Part shown: one piece after another, positions 47,814-57,140 of the stretch
How positions within the stretch are numbered: position 1 is the first letter of the stretch
Layout of the letters: every line of letters begins with the position of its first letter
From: an uncultured Clostridia bacterium
GTDB taxonomy: Bacteria > Bacillota > Clostridia > TANB77 > CAG-508
Length of the DNA: 64,000 bases
Direction of reading: 5' to 3'
NCBI GenBank assembly: GCA_947590905.1
Contig: CANQCU010000002.1
Span: 1-64,000, forward strand
Made by a program: the position numbers and the translations under genes
Notes under the pieces: generated by a model
Told to the model about the DNA's origin: nothing
Database searches by the model: none
The model's input: the letters and a program-made list of their open reading frames with translations, nothing else

Positions 47814-48347
47814 TTAATCAAATAAATATTTTTTTGTTATTGGTTTTAGAGCATTTACTAATACAAACATTGTTATTACTTGTATTGGTATCATTATTAA
47901 TTCTGGAACTAGTCTTGTTCCTAATACTGCTAAAAATGCTTTGTCATACATTATATTTAGCCAAAGTGCATTCATTAAAAGGTTCACTATTAATACTACT
48001 AAAACACAGGCTATTACTAATCTTATGATTAATTGCTTGTTTGTAAGTTTTTCTCCATTTTTATATAGGATAAGTCCGTATATTAATCCTTTAAATATTG
48101 CGCTTATTGTAAAGCCAACAAAATATGTTCCAAATGGGAATAAAAGTGCTCCAATTAGATCTGCAAGTCCACATATTATTGCTGAATATTTTGGTCCTAG
48201 CCATATGCTTGCAAGTATCATTGGCACGAAACTAAATCCTATTGATAATAATTGTGTATTGATTGATAAAAATCTTGAAAGTACTATTGTCATCGCAAGT
48301 AACATTGCTGATAAGATAATTTTTTTTGTTTTTGTAATTGTTTGCAT
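47814..48347 (-). CDS. folT: Folate ECF transporter substrate-binding subunit FolT
   Basis: The 177-residue membrane protein has six hydrophobic segments and the FolT pattern LSRFLSINTQLLSIGFSFVPMILASIWLGP, ADLIGALLFPFGTYF and TISAIFKGLIYGLIL (read here in parts). An ATG at 48365 is in frame, but the AAAGGAG site lies inside that extension, before the ATG at 48347. It is the first gene of the operon and follows a probable tetrahydrofolate riboswitch. Linked to folC, ecfA and ecfT. Confidence 0.88.
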   Translation of the reverse strand: MQTITKTKKIILSAMLLAMTIVLSRFLSINTQLLSIGFSFVPMILASIWLGPKYSAIICGLADLIGALLFPFGTYFVGFTISAIFKGLIYGLILYKNGEKLTNKQLIIRLVIACVLVVLIVNLLMNALWLNIMYDKAFLAVLGTRLVPELIMIPIQVITMFVLVNALKPITKKYLFD

Positions 48348-48410
48348 AAAAAAAACTCCTTTCATTAGAGCTCCCTGAAAGAAGATTTCATAAAAAATAT
48401 TTCTTCTATT

Positions 48411-48484
48411 CTTATAGCGGAATGCAAAAACAGATGAGCAGGTTTTTATACCTTTGCCTTATCATCAACTTCCCGTACGATAAG
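48411..48484 (-). promoter_or_regulatory. Probable tetrahydrofolate riboswitch
   Basis: The leader of folT has a closing stem cttat/ataag, an internal hairpin aggt...acct with its loop, and the conserved-looking 3' strand ttgcattccgct, which resembles the THF riboswitch ending (UUGCAUCCGCU). The gene context, folT followed by folC, is the classic THF riboswitch setting. Downstream, ctttca pairs with tgaaag next to the ribosome site AAAGGAG, so translational control is plausible. The class assignment is from memory of the consensus and was not scored. Confidence 0.6.
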
Positions 48485-48517
48485 TCTTGACTATTTGTTT
48501 TTTACTCTATGAATAAT

Positions 48518-48546
48518 ATAATACACCTTTTTATGTTATTCGTCAA
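48518..48546 (-). promoter_or_regulatory. Promoter of the folate operon
   Basis: TTGACG (48541-48546) and TATTAT (48518-48523), 17 nt apart on minus, just upstream of the riboswitch. Confidence 0.78.
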
Positions 48547-48663
48547 TTATTTTAAGAAAATTGTAGGATTAAAAATATATACGTCAATTGAAAAATTAAA
48601 TGCAAGTCTGTAAAGTAAATACAATTTGTACGATTAAAAATATATATACAAAATATATAATTT
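48547..48663. other. AT-rich spacer with a repeated gattaaaaatatata segment
   Basis: gattaaaaatatata occurs twice, about 64 nt apart (near 48568 and 48632). No gene is seen. Confidence 0.4.
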
Positions 48664-49593
48664 TTATTTTTTTCTTAATATATAAATATGATATCCTAAA
48701 ATAAAGAATATTAACATTCTTATTTTTTCTGGTAGCTTAGCTAAATATTTTTCCATAAATATTTTAGTGCTATCTGGTATGTTTATAAAATTATATATTA
48801 AAAAAAATTTTCTTTTATCTTTTTTTCGACGTGCATTATTTATACATAAAAAATCTGTATATAGACCATATTTTTTAAACATATTAATATTCTCTTTATA
48901 AGTTTGTTCCATAAAATGAAATCCAACAGCTGTTTCACCCATTTTTAAAAATTTTTTTGATATATCACATGGTCCAACATTTTTATTAGGAATTATAAAA
49001 ATAATTTTTCCATTTTTATTTAGTTTTTTATTAATTATACTATATATTACATCTATTTCATCAATAAAAAAATGTTCACAAACATTATCTGCAATTATTA
49101 TATCAATTGAATTATCTTTAAACTTGTTTAATGTATTTAATATAGTATCCTTATATATTGTAATCTTTTTATCAGTTAGATTTCTTTTTGGATGGAGATC
49201 ACAGCCATATATCTTAACATCATTTAAGTTGGAAATTCTCTCAATAAATTGACATTTTCCACATCCAAGTTCTAATACAACTAGTTTTTCTCGTTTCATC
49301 TTTTTTTTTGTATTCATAAATATATTATATAAATAATCTTTTTTTACATCATACGCACTTGCTATGTTCTTTTGATTTTCTAGTTCATTTCTATATGTTT
49401 TTATCTTTTCAATTAAATCATAGCTTTTATTTAAGAAATCATATCGTTCTTTAGAAAATGGTGGCATTTGTTTGAGTAAATTTGCTGCAAATTTCTCCTC
49501 TTCAAAATGCAATTTATATAAGTCTTCTATACTTAATTCTTTTAAATTTATTACTTCATTATTGGAAATTCTAGTAATAATTTCTTCTTTCAT
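48664..49593 (-). CDS. Class I SAM-dependent methyltransferase
   Basis: The 309-residue protein has an N-terminal helical part and a Rossmann methyltransferase domain: VLELGCGKCQFIERI (motif I), IYGCDLHPKR, IDIIIADNVCEHFF (motif IV) and GKIIFIIPNKNVGP. The C-terminal tail ends in hydrophobic and basic residues (IRMLIFFILGYHIYILRKK), perhaps membrane-associated. GGAGG precedes the ATG. Substrate unknown; it could act on a lipid or sugar, but it is separate from the exopolysaccharide block. Confidence 0.82.
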   Translation of the reverse strand: MKEEIITRISNNEVINLKELSIEDLYKLHFEEEKFAANLLKQMPPFSKERYDFLNKSYDLIEKIKTYRNELENQKNIASAYDVKKDYLYNIFMNTKKKMKREKLVVLELGCGKCQFIERISNLNDVKIYGCDLHPKRNLTDKKITIYKDTILNTLNKFKDNSIDIIIADNVCEHFFIDEIDVIYSIINKKLNKNGKIIFIIPNKNVGPCDISKKFLKMGETAVGFHFMEQTYKENINMFKKYGLYTDFLCINNARRKKDKRKFFLIYNFINIPDSTKIFMEKYLAKLPEKIRMLIFFILGYHIYILRKK

Positions 49594-49715
49594 TCTTTTT
49601 CCTCCGAAACAAATAAATAAATTTAATTATTTTTTGAGTATTATTTTCTAATCATCTTTTATTCATATATTTTTATAATATTGTATCATATCTATCAATA
49701 AATTACTATTATTTT

Positions 49716-50073
49716 TTATTCTACTGCTTGTTTTATATGATTTAGTTCATATTTTCCGATTATACAAATATATTTCAATAACGTCTATTCTTGTTTTTGC
49801 ATTTTCTATCTTATTTTTATATAAGTAATATTCTGCTGTTTTATATATATGCTTTTGCTTTTTCTTGTCAACCGCTTCCATTGCTTCTCCATATTCTATT
49901 CCTGTTCTTGTTTTTACTTCAACAAATACTATTTCTTCTTCATCTTTTGCAATAATATCTATTTCTCCTTGCATACATTTAAAGTTTTTACATATTATCG
50001 TACATCCTTGCTCTTTCAAATATTTTATAGCTTCTATTTCTCCAAATTTTCCTTCTATTTGTCTGTTATTCAT
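49716..50073 (-). CDS. yraN: UPF0102 protein YraN, one CGG frame break
   Basis: YraN is a small predicted nuclease-like protein commonly found near dprA and comM. Motifs: GEIEAIKYLKEQG, QGEIDIIAKDEEEIVFVEVKTR and IDVIEIYLY. The frame ends early at a CGG (49756-49758); skipping the C gives NGKYELNHIKQAVE, the usual C terminus, and 118 aa in all. Lies immediately downstream of dprA in the same direction. Confidence 0.9.
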
Positions 50074-50165
50074 GTGTTTCCTTTCTTTATGATTTTATAA
50101 TACTTATTATTGTTTTATTTTATTTAATAGTTGTATATATAAATTTAAATGATTTATCATTATTA

Positions 50166-51161
50166 TTACATCTTAACCATATAACTGTTTCCATTTTTTT
50201 CGATTATTCCTTCTATCTCCATCATAAATAATTTTGAATAAATTTCTGTAATATCCATTTTTGTTTTTTGACTCATTTCATCAATACTCAGTTCTTCTTT
50301 TATTGATATATATATTTCCCTATATTCTTTTTTTATTTGGCTTAAATTACTACTTGTTCTTCTAGATTCTTTTTTGTCTTTTGTTTCATTTATACCTTTT
50401 ATCTCTTCTTCTATGTACTCTATTTTATTTCTCTCATCTATATCTTCTAATTCTGTTTCCTTTTTTAGCTCTAATTCTTCTATTGAGATTTGTTTTATAT
50501 TTTTTACATCATATCTTTCTAATATTTCTCTTGGTTCTAGCACAAGTGTTGCACCTTTTCTAATTTGTATATTTGTACCTATTCCTTTTTTGTTCTCTAT
50601 TGAACTTGGTATACAAAATACGTCTCTTTTCTGCTCTTTAGCATATTTTATAGTTATTGATGTGCCACTTCTATACTTTGCCTCTACTACTAAAACTCCT
50701 AAACTTAATCCACTCACTATTCTATTTCTTGCCCTAAATTTTTCTGATGATGGTTCTGTTCCTGGCGGATACTCACTAATTATCGTGCCTCCTTTATTTA
50801 ATATTTCTTCATATAGTTTGTTGTTTTCTTTTGGATATATGTAATCCACTCCACAACCTAATACTGCTATTGTCTTTCCTTCTACTTCTAATGATCCATT
50901 GTGAGATGCTGAATCAATTCCTTTTGCCATACCGCTAATTACTGTAAAACCTGCATTTGCAATATTAGTTGCAAATAGTCTTGCATTTTTTAGTCCTTCT
51001 TCACTACAGTTTCTAGAACCAATTATTGCTATTCCTTTATCGTTTAATATTTTTTTGTTTCCAAGTACATATATTTTCTTAGGTGCATTTTGTATTTCTT
51101 TTAGTCTTTTAGGATAATCTTCATCTGTTATTTTTATTTCCTCTATTTCTATTTTTCTCAC
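50166..51161 (-). CDS. dprA: DNA processing protein DprA
   Basis: DprA protects incoming single-stranded DNA and loads RecA during transformation. The 331-residue protein has the Rossmann-like core: IAIIGSRNCSEEGL, VISGMAKGIDSASH, IAVLGCGVDYIYPKEN, SEYPPGTEP and FRARNRIVSGLS. A C-terminal winged helix is present (SIDEMSQKTKMDITEIYSKLFMME in parts). The start is GTG. Neighbour of comM; a competence role is implied, but no other competence genes are in the window. Confidence 0.95.
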   Translation of the reverse strand: MRKIEIEEIKITDEDYPKRLKEIQNAPKKIYVLGNKKILNDKGIAIIGSRNCSEEGLKNARLFATNIANAGFTVISGMAKGIDSASHNGSLEVEGKTIAVLGCGVDYIYPKENNKLYEEILNKGGTIISEYPPGTEPSSEKFRARNRIVSGLSLGVLVVEAKYRSGTSITIKYAKEQKRDVFCIPSSIENKKGIGTNIQIRKGATLVLEPREILERYDVKNIKQISIEELELKKETELEDIDERNKIEYIEEEIKGINETKDKKESRRTSSNLSQIKKEYREIYISIKEELSIDEMSQKTKMDITEIYSKLFMMEIEGIIEKNGNSYMVKM

Positions 51162-51234
51162 CTTCTAATATACTTATTTTTCTATTGATTATGTTTTTTG
51201 TTTTATTATTTATGATTTTATTTCATACTTTATA

Positions 51235-52774
51235 TTAGTTTTTCCAATATTTTCTATCTAAATCTCTATATCTTATAGCTTCTGTTATATGTTTTAGTTC
51301 TATATTTTCTTTTTCGTCTAAATCTGCTATTGTTCTTGCTAGTTTCAATATTCTACTATAAGCTCTTGCACTAAATCCTAGTTTTTGAAATGCTTCTTCT
51401 AATATTTTGCTTGTATTTTTGTCCAATTTGCAATACTTTTTTATTAATTCTGGTGTAAGTTCTGCATTTGAATAAATTCCATATTCTCTATATCTTTCAT
51501 ATGCGATTTTTCTTGCTTTATTTACTCTTTGTCTAATAGCTTCTGATGTTTCTTCATCTTCTTCATTTTCTAGATTTTTGTATTCTACTTTTTCTGCTTC
51601 TATATGTATATCTATTCTATCTAATAATGGTCCACTAATTTTATTCATATATTTATCTATTTGATTTTTCGTACAAGTGCATTTTCTATCTTTTGAGCCA
51701 TAGTATCCACAAGGACAAGGATTCATTGATGCCACTAGCATAAAATTGCATGGATATGTAAAATTTCCATTTATTCTACTTATTGATACTTGTTTATCTT
51801 CTAATGGCCCTCTCATGAGTTCTAATGTGTGTTTATTAAATTCTGTAAGTTCATCTAAAAATAGCACTCCATTATGTGCTAGACTTATTTCTCCAGGTTT
51901 TGGAGTTCTTCCGCCTCCCACCAATGATACTCCTGATATTGTATGATGTGGTGCTCTATATGTTCTTTTTGAAATTATAGGAGTGTCTTTTTCTATAAGT
52001 CCTGCAACACTATATATTTTTGTAACTTCAAACGCTTCTTCTATACTTAGATTTGGCAAAATTGAAGGAATGCATTTTGCCATCATCGTCTTTCCGAGAA
52101 CCCGGCGCACCGAATAATTAGTACATTGTGTGCACCTGCAGCAGAAACTTCTAAAGCTCTCTTTACACTTTTTTGACCTTTTACATTTTTAAAGTCCATG
52201 TTATATTTTGTGTTTTGTTCTATTACGCTATTTAGTTCTGTTTGTTCTCCTTTTATTTCTATTTCTTCATTTATATATTTTATTGTTTCTATTAAAGTCT
52301 CTACTCCGATTATTTCTATATTTCCTACAATTCCTGCTTCTTTTGCATTTTCTTTTGGCAAGATTATTTTTTCATAGCCTAATTTTTTCGCTTCTAATGT
52401 TAATGGAAAAACTCCATTTACTTTATTTATTCTTCCGATTTAATGAAAGTTCCCCGATAAATATTGTTTTTTCTAAATTTTTATTTTTTAAGTATCCACT
52501 AGACATTAAAACTCCTATTGCCATTGGCAAATCATACATTGTGCCTTCTTTTTTTGTATCTGCTGGTGATAGGTTTATTATTATTTTTCTGCTTTCTAAT
52601 TTTATTCCACTATTTTTTACTGCTGACTTTATTCTTTCTTTTGATTCTTTTACACTTGTATCTGGAAGTCCAACTATTTCCCATGTAGGAAGTCCACCGA
52701 GATACGTCAACTTCTACTTTTACTTCATTTCCATCTAATCCATGAAGTGACATTGTTTTTATTATTGATAACAT
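51235..52774 (-). CDS. comM: Mg-chelatase-like AAA ATPase ComM, four CGG frame breaks
   Basis: ComM is a branch-migration helicase acting in natural transformation. The restored protein is 511 aa, the family length. It opens with MLSIIKTMSLHGLDG, then an Lon-protease-like N domain (GLPTWEIVGLPDTSVKESK), the AAA core, VLFLDELTEFNKHTLE, CPCGYYG zinc-like motif, and the C domain. CGG codons at 52697-52699, 52435-52437, 52110-52112 and 52094-52096 each need one C skipped. The last two lie five codons apart and together give IIGAPGSGKTMMAKC, the Walker A motif. Confidence 0.94.
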
Positions 52775-53066
52775 TTTTCCCTCTTTTTGATTTTATTAAT
52801 TTTTTGATTTTTGACTTTTAATTAAATTTAAAATCTTTTTTTATTTAATTTTTACTGATTTTTAAATTGATTTAAAAATTAATTTTTTGCCTCTTTATTT
52901 ATGTGATTTTTTAGATTAAAATTTTTTGAATATAATTTTTTTGATTGCAAATACTAAGATTTATAAATTTAATTATTTTATACCTCATTATTTATACTAT
53001 GTCAATAAAAATAATTCGACAATTTTCGACAACTTGAATTTATTTCAATTTTTGTAAATATTTTCA
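52775..53066. other. Very AT-rich intergenic region
   Basis: Nearly 300 nt of A/T-rich sequence between divergent genes with repeats of ttaaatt/aattta type. No gene, hairpin with T run or operator could be supported. Confidence 0.45.
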
Positions 53067-53095
53067 TTGACATTGATGTTAAAATACTATAAAAT
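53067..53095 (+). promoter_or_regulatory. Promoter of the 53148 gene
   Basis: TTGACA (53067-53072) and TAAAAT (53090-53095), 17 nt apart on plus. Confidence 0.8.
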
Positions 53096-53147
53096 ATTTC
53101 TATAATAATTATGAGATTTTTTATATTTAGATAAATTGGAGGTTAAT

Positions 53148-53435
53148 ATGAAAAAAGTTTTAGTATTTTCGATTATTTTTTTTGTAGTTATGCTTTTCGC
53201 AAATAGCTTAGTTTTAGCTTCTGACATTAATATGAATCTTGCAACTGGTTCTACATATCCTACATCTACTCCACCAGCATCTACTAGTTCTATTCCGAGT
53301 CCATCACTACCTGGTTCAACTGCTGCTCTTAGCGAATCAAGCTTAACTTTATCAAATATACTTAACATTATTTTAATTGTACTTGGTATTTTATTAGTAT
53401 TATTTGCAATTGCTATTTTACTTCGTATTCGTTAA
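53148..53435 (+). CDS. Small exported protein with C-terminal membrane helix
   Basis: The 95-residue protein has a signal peptide (MKKVLVFSIIFFVVMLFANS, cleavage probably after LVLAS), a Pro/Ser/Thr-rich spacer, and a C-terminal membrane helix (about residues 70-92) ending RIR. The ATG at 53148 follows GGAGG. I do not recognise a family. It resembles the next gene in layout: signal peptide, low-complexity middle, C-terminal anchor. Single gene with its own promoter and terminator. Confidence 0.7.
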   Translation: MKKVLVFSIIFFVVMLFANSLVLASDINMNLATGSTYPTSTPPASTSSIPSPSLPGSTAALSESSLTLSNILNIILIVLGILLVLFAIAILLRIR

Positions 53436-53459
53436 AAATAGATTTTATTATGGAATATT

Positions 53460-53503
53460 TAAAGCACTAATTTGAATTTTTTTCAAATTTAGTGCTTTTT
53501 TGT
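53460..53503 (+). terminator. Terminator after the 53148 gene
   Basis: aaagcactaaatttgaa-like inverted repeat (aaagcactaa...ttagtgcttt) followed by tttt on plus. Confidence 0.8.
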
Positions 53504-53586
53504 ATGTATATTTTTCCTTATTTTTAACAAACTACATATAGTTAGACAAACTTTTCTTAAATTAATTAATATAAGGAGGAATTGAA

Positions 53587-54087
53587 ATGCTTAAAAAATC
53601 TTTAATTATATTATCAATTTTTTGTCTTATAATTCTTTCTTCTAGTGCAGTATTAGCTGGAAATATTGCAGATAATATTGGTAATGCTACACAAAATACT
53701 GCAAGAGGCATTGGAAATGGAATTCAAGATTTAGTAGATGGTGCTGGAAATGTTATGCAAAATGTTGGTAATGGTATTTCTAATATGATGAGTAATACAG
53801 ATAATGATGTTACAAATATGGATGACAATATGGATAATACAGAAAATACTGATATGTCAGATGATAATTCTAATGGTAATGATGGAATGACAAATGATAA
53901 TTTAGGTGGTACTATGGAAGGTTCTACACCTGACAGCTATACAGCTGCTAGAACTTCTGATGTACAAAATACTCTTAACGTAGATCATACTATTGTATGG
54001 GTTGTACTTGCTGTCGCTGCTGCAATTATAATTGCTTTAGTATGGTATTATGCAACTCAAACAAATGATATTAATAATAATCGTTAA
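53587..54087 (+). CDS. Exported Asn/Gly/Asp-rich repeat protein with C-terminal anchor
   Basis: The 166-residue protein has a signal peptide (MLKKSLIILSIFCLIILSSS), a repeated amphipathic region with units such as GNGIQDLVDGAGN and GNGISNMMS, an acidic Asn/Asp-rich stretch, and a C-terminal membrane helix (IVWVVLAVAAAIIIALVWYY). AAGGAGG precedes the ATG. It is similar in plan to the 53148 product. Family not recognised; likely surface-exposed. Confidence 0.7.
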   Translation: MLKKSLIILSIFCLIILSSSAVLAGNIADNIGNATQNTARGIGNGIQDLVDGAGNVMQNVGNGISNMMSNTDNDVTNMDDNMDNTENTDMSDDNSNGNDGMTNDNLGGTMEGSTPDSYTAARTSDVQNTLNVDHTIVWVVLAVAAAIIIALVWYYATQTNDINNNR

Positions 54088-54116
54088 TTTTCATATGATT
54101 TGAAATATGATTGTTA

Positions 54117-54167
54117 ACACCCAAATTGCTAGACAAAATGTTTAGCAATTTGGGTTATTTTTTATTA
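54117..54167 (+). terminator. Terminator after the 53587 gene
   Basis: cccaaattgct pairs with agcaatttggg, followed by ttattttttatt on plus. Confidence 0.85.
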
Positions 54168-54181
54168 CAATTTATACTTTT

Positions 54182-54321
54182 GTAATATAGTATTTATTTT
54201 TTTAAAACTTTGCTGTCGCAATTTACAAATTAATTTTTTATATGTAAATTGCTCCACATCGTACTTCGCTTACGCTACGTTTGATTGCTTACGCAGTTTA
54301 AAAAAATAAATACTATATTAC
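54182..54321 (+). repeat. Fold-back element, family A copy 1
   Basis: Arms gtaatatagtatttattttt... and its inverted copy (54295-54321) enclose the conserved core gctgtcgcaatttaca ... tgtaaattgctcc followed by cttcgcttacgctacgttt. The core is shared with 59943-60093 and 61132-61283; the arms are not. No coding potential. It lies between a terminator and smpB. Confidence 0.82.
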
Positions 54322-54432
54322 GAATTAAATTATTAAATAATACTTTTGTTCAATGATTATCACATTTTGTTTTTGAGGTCTTTATTTATTTTATTTTAAG
54401 TGCTATAATATTAGTGTTAAGGAGGAAATTTT

Positions 54433-54884
54433 ATGGCAAGCACAAGTTTTAAAAATCCGGTTGCAAGACATAATTATGATATCGTAGATACAATAGAAGC
54501 TCGGTATAGTTTTGACAGGTACTGAGATTAAGTCTATAAGAAATGGTAAAGTTAATTTAAAAGATAGCTATGCTGTAATAAAAAACGGCGAAGCTTTTGT
54601 TTATGGTATTCACATTTCTCCTTATGAACAAGGAAATATTCAAAATAAAGACCCTTTAAGAACAAGGAAACTTTTGCTAAATAGACGTGAAATAAACAGA
54701 TTAATTGGCATGGTTCAGCAAAAAGGTTATTCTTTAGTTCCTATTAGTTTATATTTTAAGAAAAATTATATTAAGTTAGAACTTCGGCATTGGAAAAGGT
54801 AAAAAGCTATATGACAAAAGACGTGATTTGGCAAAAAAAGAGGCTGAAAGAAAGATTGAAAGAGCTATGAAAGAAAGAATATAA
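54433..54884 (+). CDS. smpB: SsrA-binding protein SmpB, two CGG frame breaks
   Basis: SmpB delivers tmRNA to stalled ribosomes (trans-translation). The N terminus is [16 protein letters not shown]; the first CGG (54502-54504) follows, and skipping its C gives [17 protein letters not shown]. The second CGG (54785-54787) is at [16 protein letters not shown]. Both are invariant family segments. The product is 149 aa, normal length, ending in the basic tail. AAGGAGG precedes the ATG. The TAA stop coincides with the first bases of the 114-bp repeat. Confidence 0.94.
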
Positions 54885-54995
54885 GAAAAGCGGCTTCGCC
54901 ACATGTGCGGATTTGCTTTGCAAACCGCACGAATAAAGGTAGCTTAACCTTTTTGCTCCGGAAATTTCTGCGAAATTTGCCGGCGCAATAAAAAA
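54882..54995 (+). repeat. 114-bp 3'-end repeat, copy 2
   Basis: Identical over 114 nt to the inverse of 21125-21238. It begins at the smpB stop codon itself (TAAGAAAAG) and is followed by a terminator. Nested hairpins as in copy 1. Confidence 0.85.
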
Positions 54996-54996
54996 T

Positions 54997-55029
54997 AATG
55001 CACTTTAGAATGAAGTGCACTATTTTTTT
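54997..55029. terminator. Bidirectional terminator between smpB and fba
   Basis: gcactt...aagtgc stem between convergent genes with T-rich tracts on both sides (attttttt on plus, attattttttatt on minus). Confidence 0.75.
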
Positions 55030-55065
55030 GTATTTTTAGTTTATTACTTTTTTATTATTTAGGTT

Positions 55066-55995
55066 TTATGCTTTGCCACTTGAACCAAATACATCTCTCA
55101 TTTTATGTTTTACTGTTTCTTTTATTTTCTCTCTTGCTGGTGTTAAGTATTTTCTAGGATCAAATACTTCTGGCTCTTCTGCAAGTACTCTTCTTATTTC
55201 AGATGTCATTGCTAGTCTTAGGTCTGTATCTACATTTATTTTTGATACTCCTCTTTTACTTGCTTCGTTTAACATTTCATCAGGTACACCTTTTGCTCCT
55301 GGTATATTTCCTCCATATTTATTGCATGTTTCTACAAGTTCTGGTATTACTGTTGATGCTCCATGTAATACTATTGGTGTGTTTGGTAATTTTTCTTTTA
55401 CTCTTTCTAATATATCAAATCTAAGTTTTGCATCTCCTTTAAATTTGTATGCTCCATGACTTGTTCCTATTGCTATTGCAAGTGAGTCACATCCTGTTCT
55501 TTCTACAAATTCTTTTGCTTGGTCTGGGTCTGTGTACATTGCATCAGAAGAAGCTACATTTACATCATCTTCTATTCCTGCAAGTTTTCCAAGCTCTGCT
55601 TCTACTACAACTCCTCTTTCATGTGCGTAGTCTACAACTTTTTTTGTTAGTGCTATATTTTCTTCAAAATCATATTTTGAACCATCTATCATGACTGATG
55701 TAAATCCTGCATCTATACACATTTTACATGTTTCAAAGTCTGGTCCATGATCTAAATGTATTGCTATTGGCACGTCTGTCTCTTCTACTGCTGCTTCTAG
55801 CATTTTCATTAGATAATTTACTCTAGCATACTTTATTGCGCTAGATGATGCTTGTAATATTACTGGCGAATTTTCTTCTTTTGCTGCATCTACTACTGCT
55901 TGCATAATTTCCATATTGTTTACATTAAATGCTCCTACTGCGAAATGCTCTTTCATTGATTTTTCAAACATTTCCTTTGTTGTAACTAATCCCAT
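55066..55995 (-). CDS. fba: Class II fructose-bisphosphate aldolase
   Basis: Glycolytic enzyme that splits fructose 1,6-bisphosphate using Zn. The 309-residue product has MLEAAVEETDVPIAIHLDHG (zinc-binding His), VEAELGKLAG, AIGTSHGAYKF, and HGASTVIP motifs, all complete. No CGG codon at all. It starts a minus-strand gene with no close partner; the polysaccharide deacetylase gene is upstream. Confidence 0.96.
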   Translation of the reverse strand: MGLVTTKEMFEKSMKEHFAVGAFNVNNMEIMQAVVDAAKEENSPVILQASSSAIKYARVNYLMKMLEAAVEETDVPIAIHLDHGPDFETCKMCIDAGFTSVMIDGSKYDFEENIALTKKVVDYAHERGVVVEAELGKLAGIEDDVNVASSDAMYTDPDQAKEFVERTGCDSLAIAIGTSHGAYKFKGDAKLRFDILERVKEKLPNTPIVLHGASTVIPELVETCNKYGGNIPGAKGVPDEMLNEASKRGVSKINVDTDLRLAMTSEIRRVLAEEPEVFDPRKYLTPAREKIKETVKHKMRDVFGSSGKA

Positions 55996-56092
55996 ATTTT
56001 TTCCTCCTCTTTATTTTAAGATCTTTTAATAGTATTTTTCTTTAGTTTTATTAATTAATTTATTTTGATTAGAAAAACCTATCTTACATTTT

Positions 56093-57125
56093 TTAGTACA
56101 TTATATCATAAAAGTTTTTAAAAACATACCCTTCACTTCTTAAATATTCAATTACTTCTGGAAGTGTATCTACTGTTAGTTGTTTTGTTCCTGTATCATG
56201 CATTAAAACTACAATTCTGTTTTTTCCATTTGCTGTTGATTTTAAATCTGCAACTAAACTTTCTTTTGTTGGTTTTCCTACTGCATCATTTGTTAATGCA
56301 TTCCAATTTATATAACAAATATTATTTTGTTCAAGTATTCCTTTTGCTTCGTTTTTTACATTAGCATATTTTCCGCCTTCACTTCCTCCAGGAAATCTAA
56401 AAATATGACTCGAATAGTTTTCGTTTCCTATTGCATTTTGTATTGCTTTTTCTGTGGTATTGTATTCATCAAATACTGAATTTGGTGAAGCATATACACT
56501 CGTGTACACATGAGAATATCCATGATTTGCTATATAGTGTCCTGCTTCGTATTCTTGCTTTACTAGGTCTGGTAAGAGTTCTACTCTACTTCCAAGTACA
56601 AAGAATGTTGCCTTTATATTCTCTCTTTCTAAAATCTCTAGTATTTGTGGTGTTATTTTTGATGATGGTCCGTCATCAAAAGTTAAATAAGCAATTTTTT
56701 CTTCTGAGTCTGCGACATATATATTATCCATTCTATTTTTTGCTTCATCTGAATATACTGGAAGGCGATTTTTTGAGGCTTCATTTTGATTTTCTTCTGC
56801 TTCTCCGTTGATTTTCACCGTTTAATCCATTTGTGTCAATCTCCTGATTTCCGTTTTTTTCACTGCCATTTTGACTTGATTCACCTTGGTCTTTTTCTGA
56901 TTCTCCTTGACCTTCATTTTGACTTTGCTCCGTGTTTTGTGTTAATTCTTTATATTTGTCGTTATGTTTTTTTACAAATTCTATTCCTGCAAATATTGAT
57001 ATTCCTATGACTAAAAAAGCTATCACTCCAAATATTGCAATTCTATCTATTAACTCTCTTCTATGTGTTCTTTCACTAATAAAAAAGTAATCAACTCCAT
57101 TAATTTCTTCTTTATCTTTTTTCAT
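56093..57125 (-). CDS. Membrane-anchored polysaccharide deacetylase, one CGG frame break
   Basis: A carbohydrate esterase family 4 enzyme that removes N-acetyl groups from wall glycans. The N-terminal half has one membrane helix (about residues 24-43) and a Gln/Asn/Glu-rich linker; the catalytic half has YLTFDDGPS (metal-binding Asp), NHGYSHVY (His-x3-His) and FRFPGGSEGG. The CGG at 56805-56807 is in the linker; skipping its C joins GENQ to GEAEENQNEAS, giving 343 aa. Without skipping, the deacetylase would be separated from its membrane anchor. Confidence 0.9.
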
Positions 57126-57140
57126 ACTTTCACCTTATTT

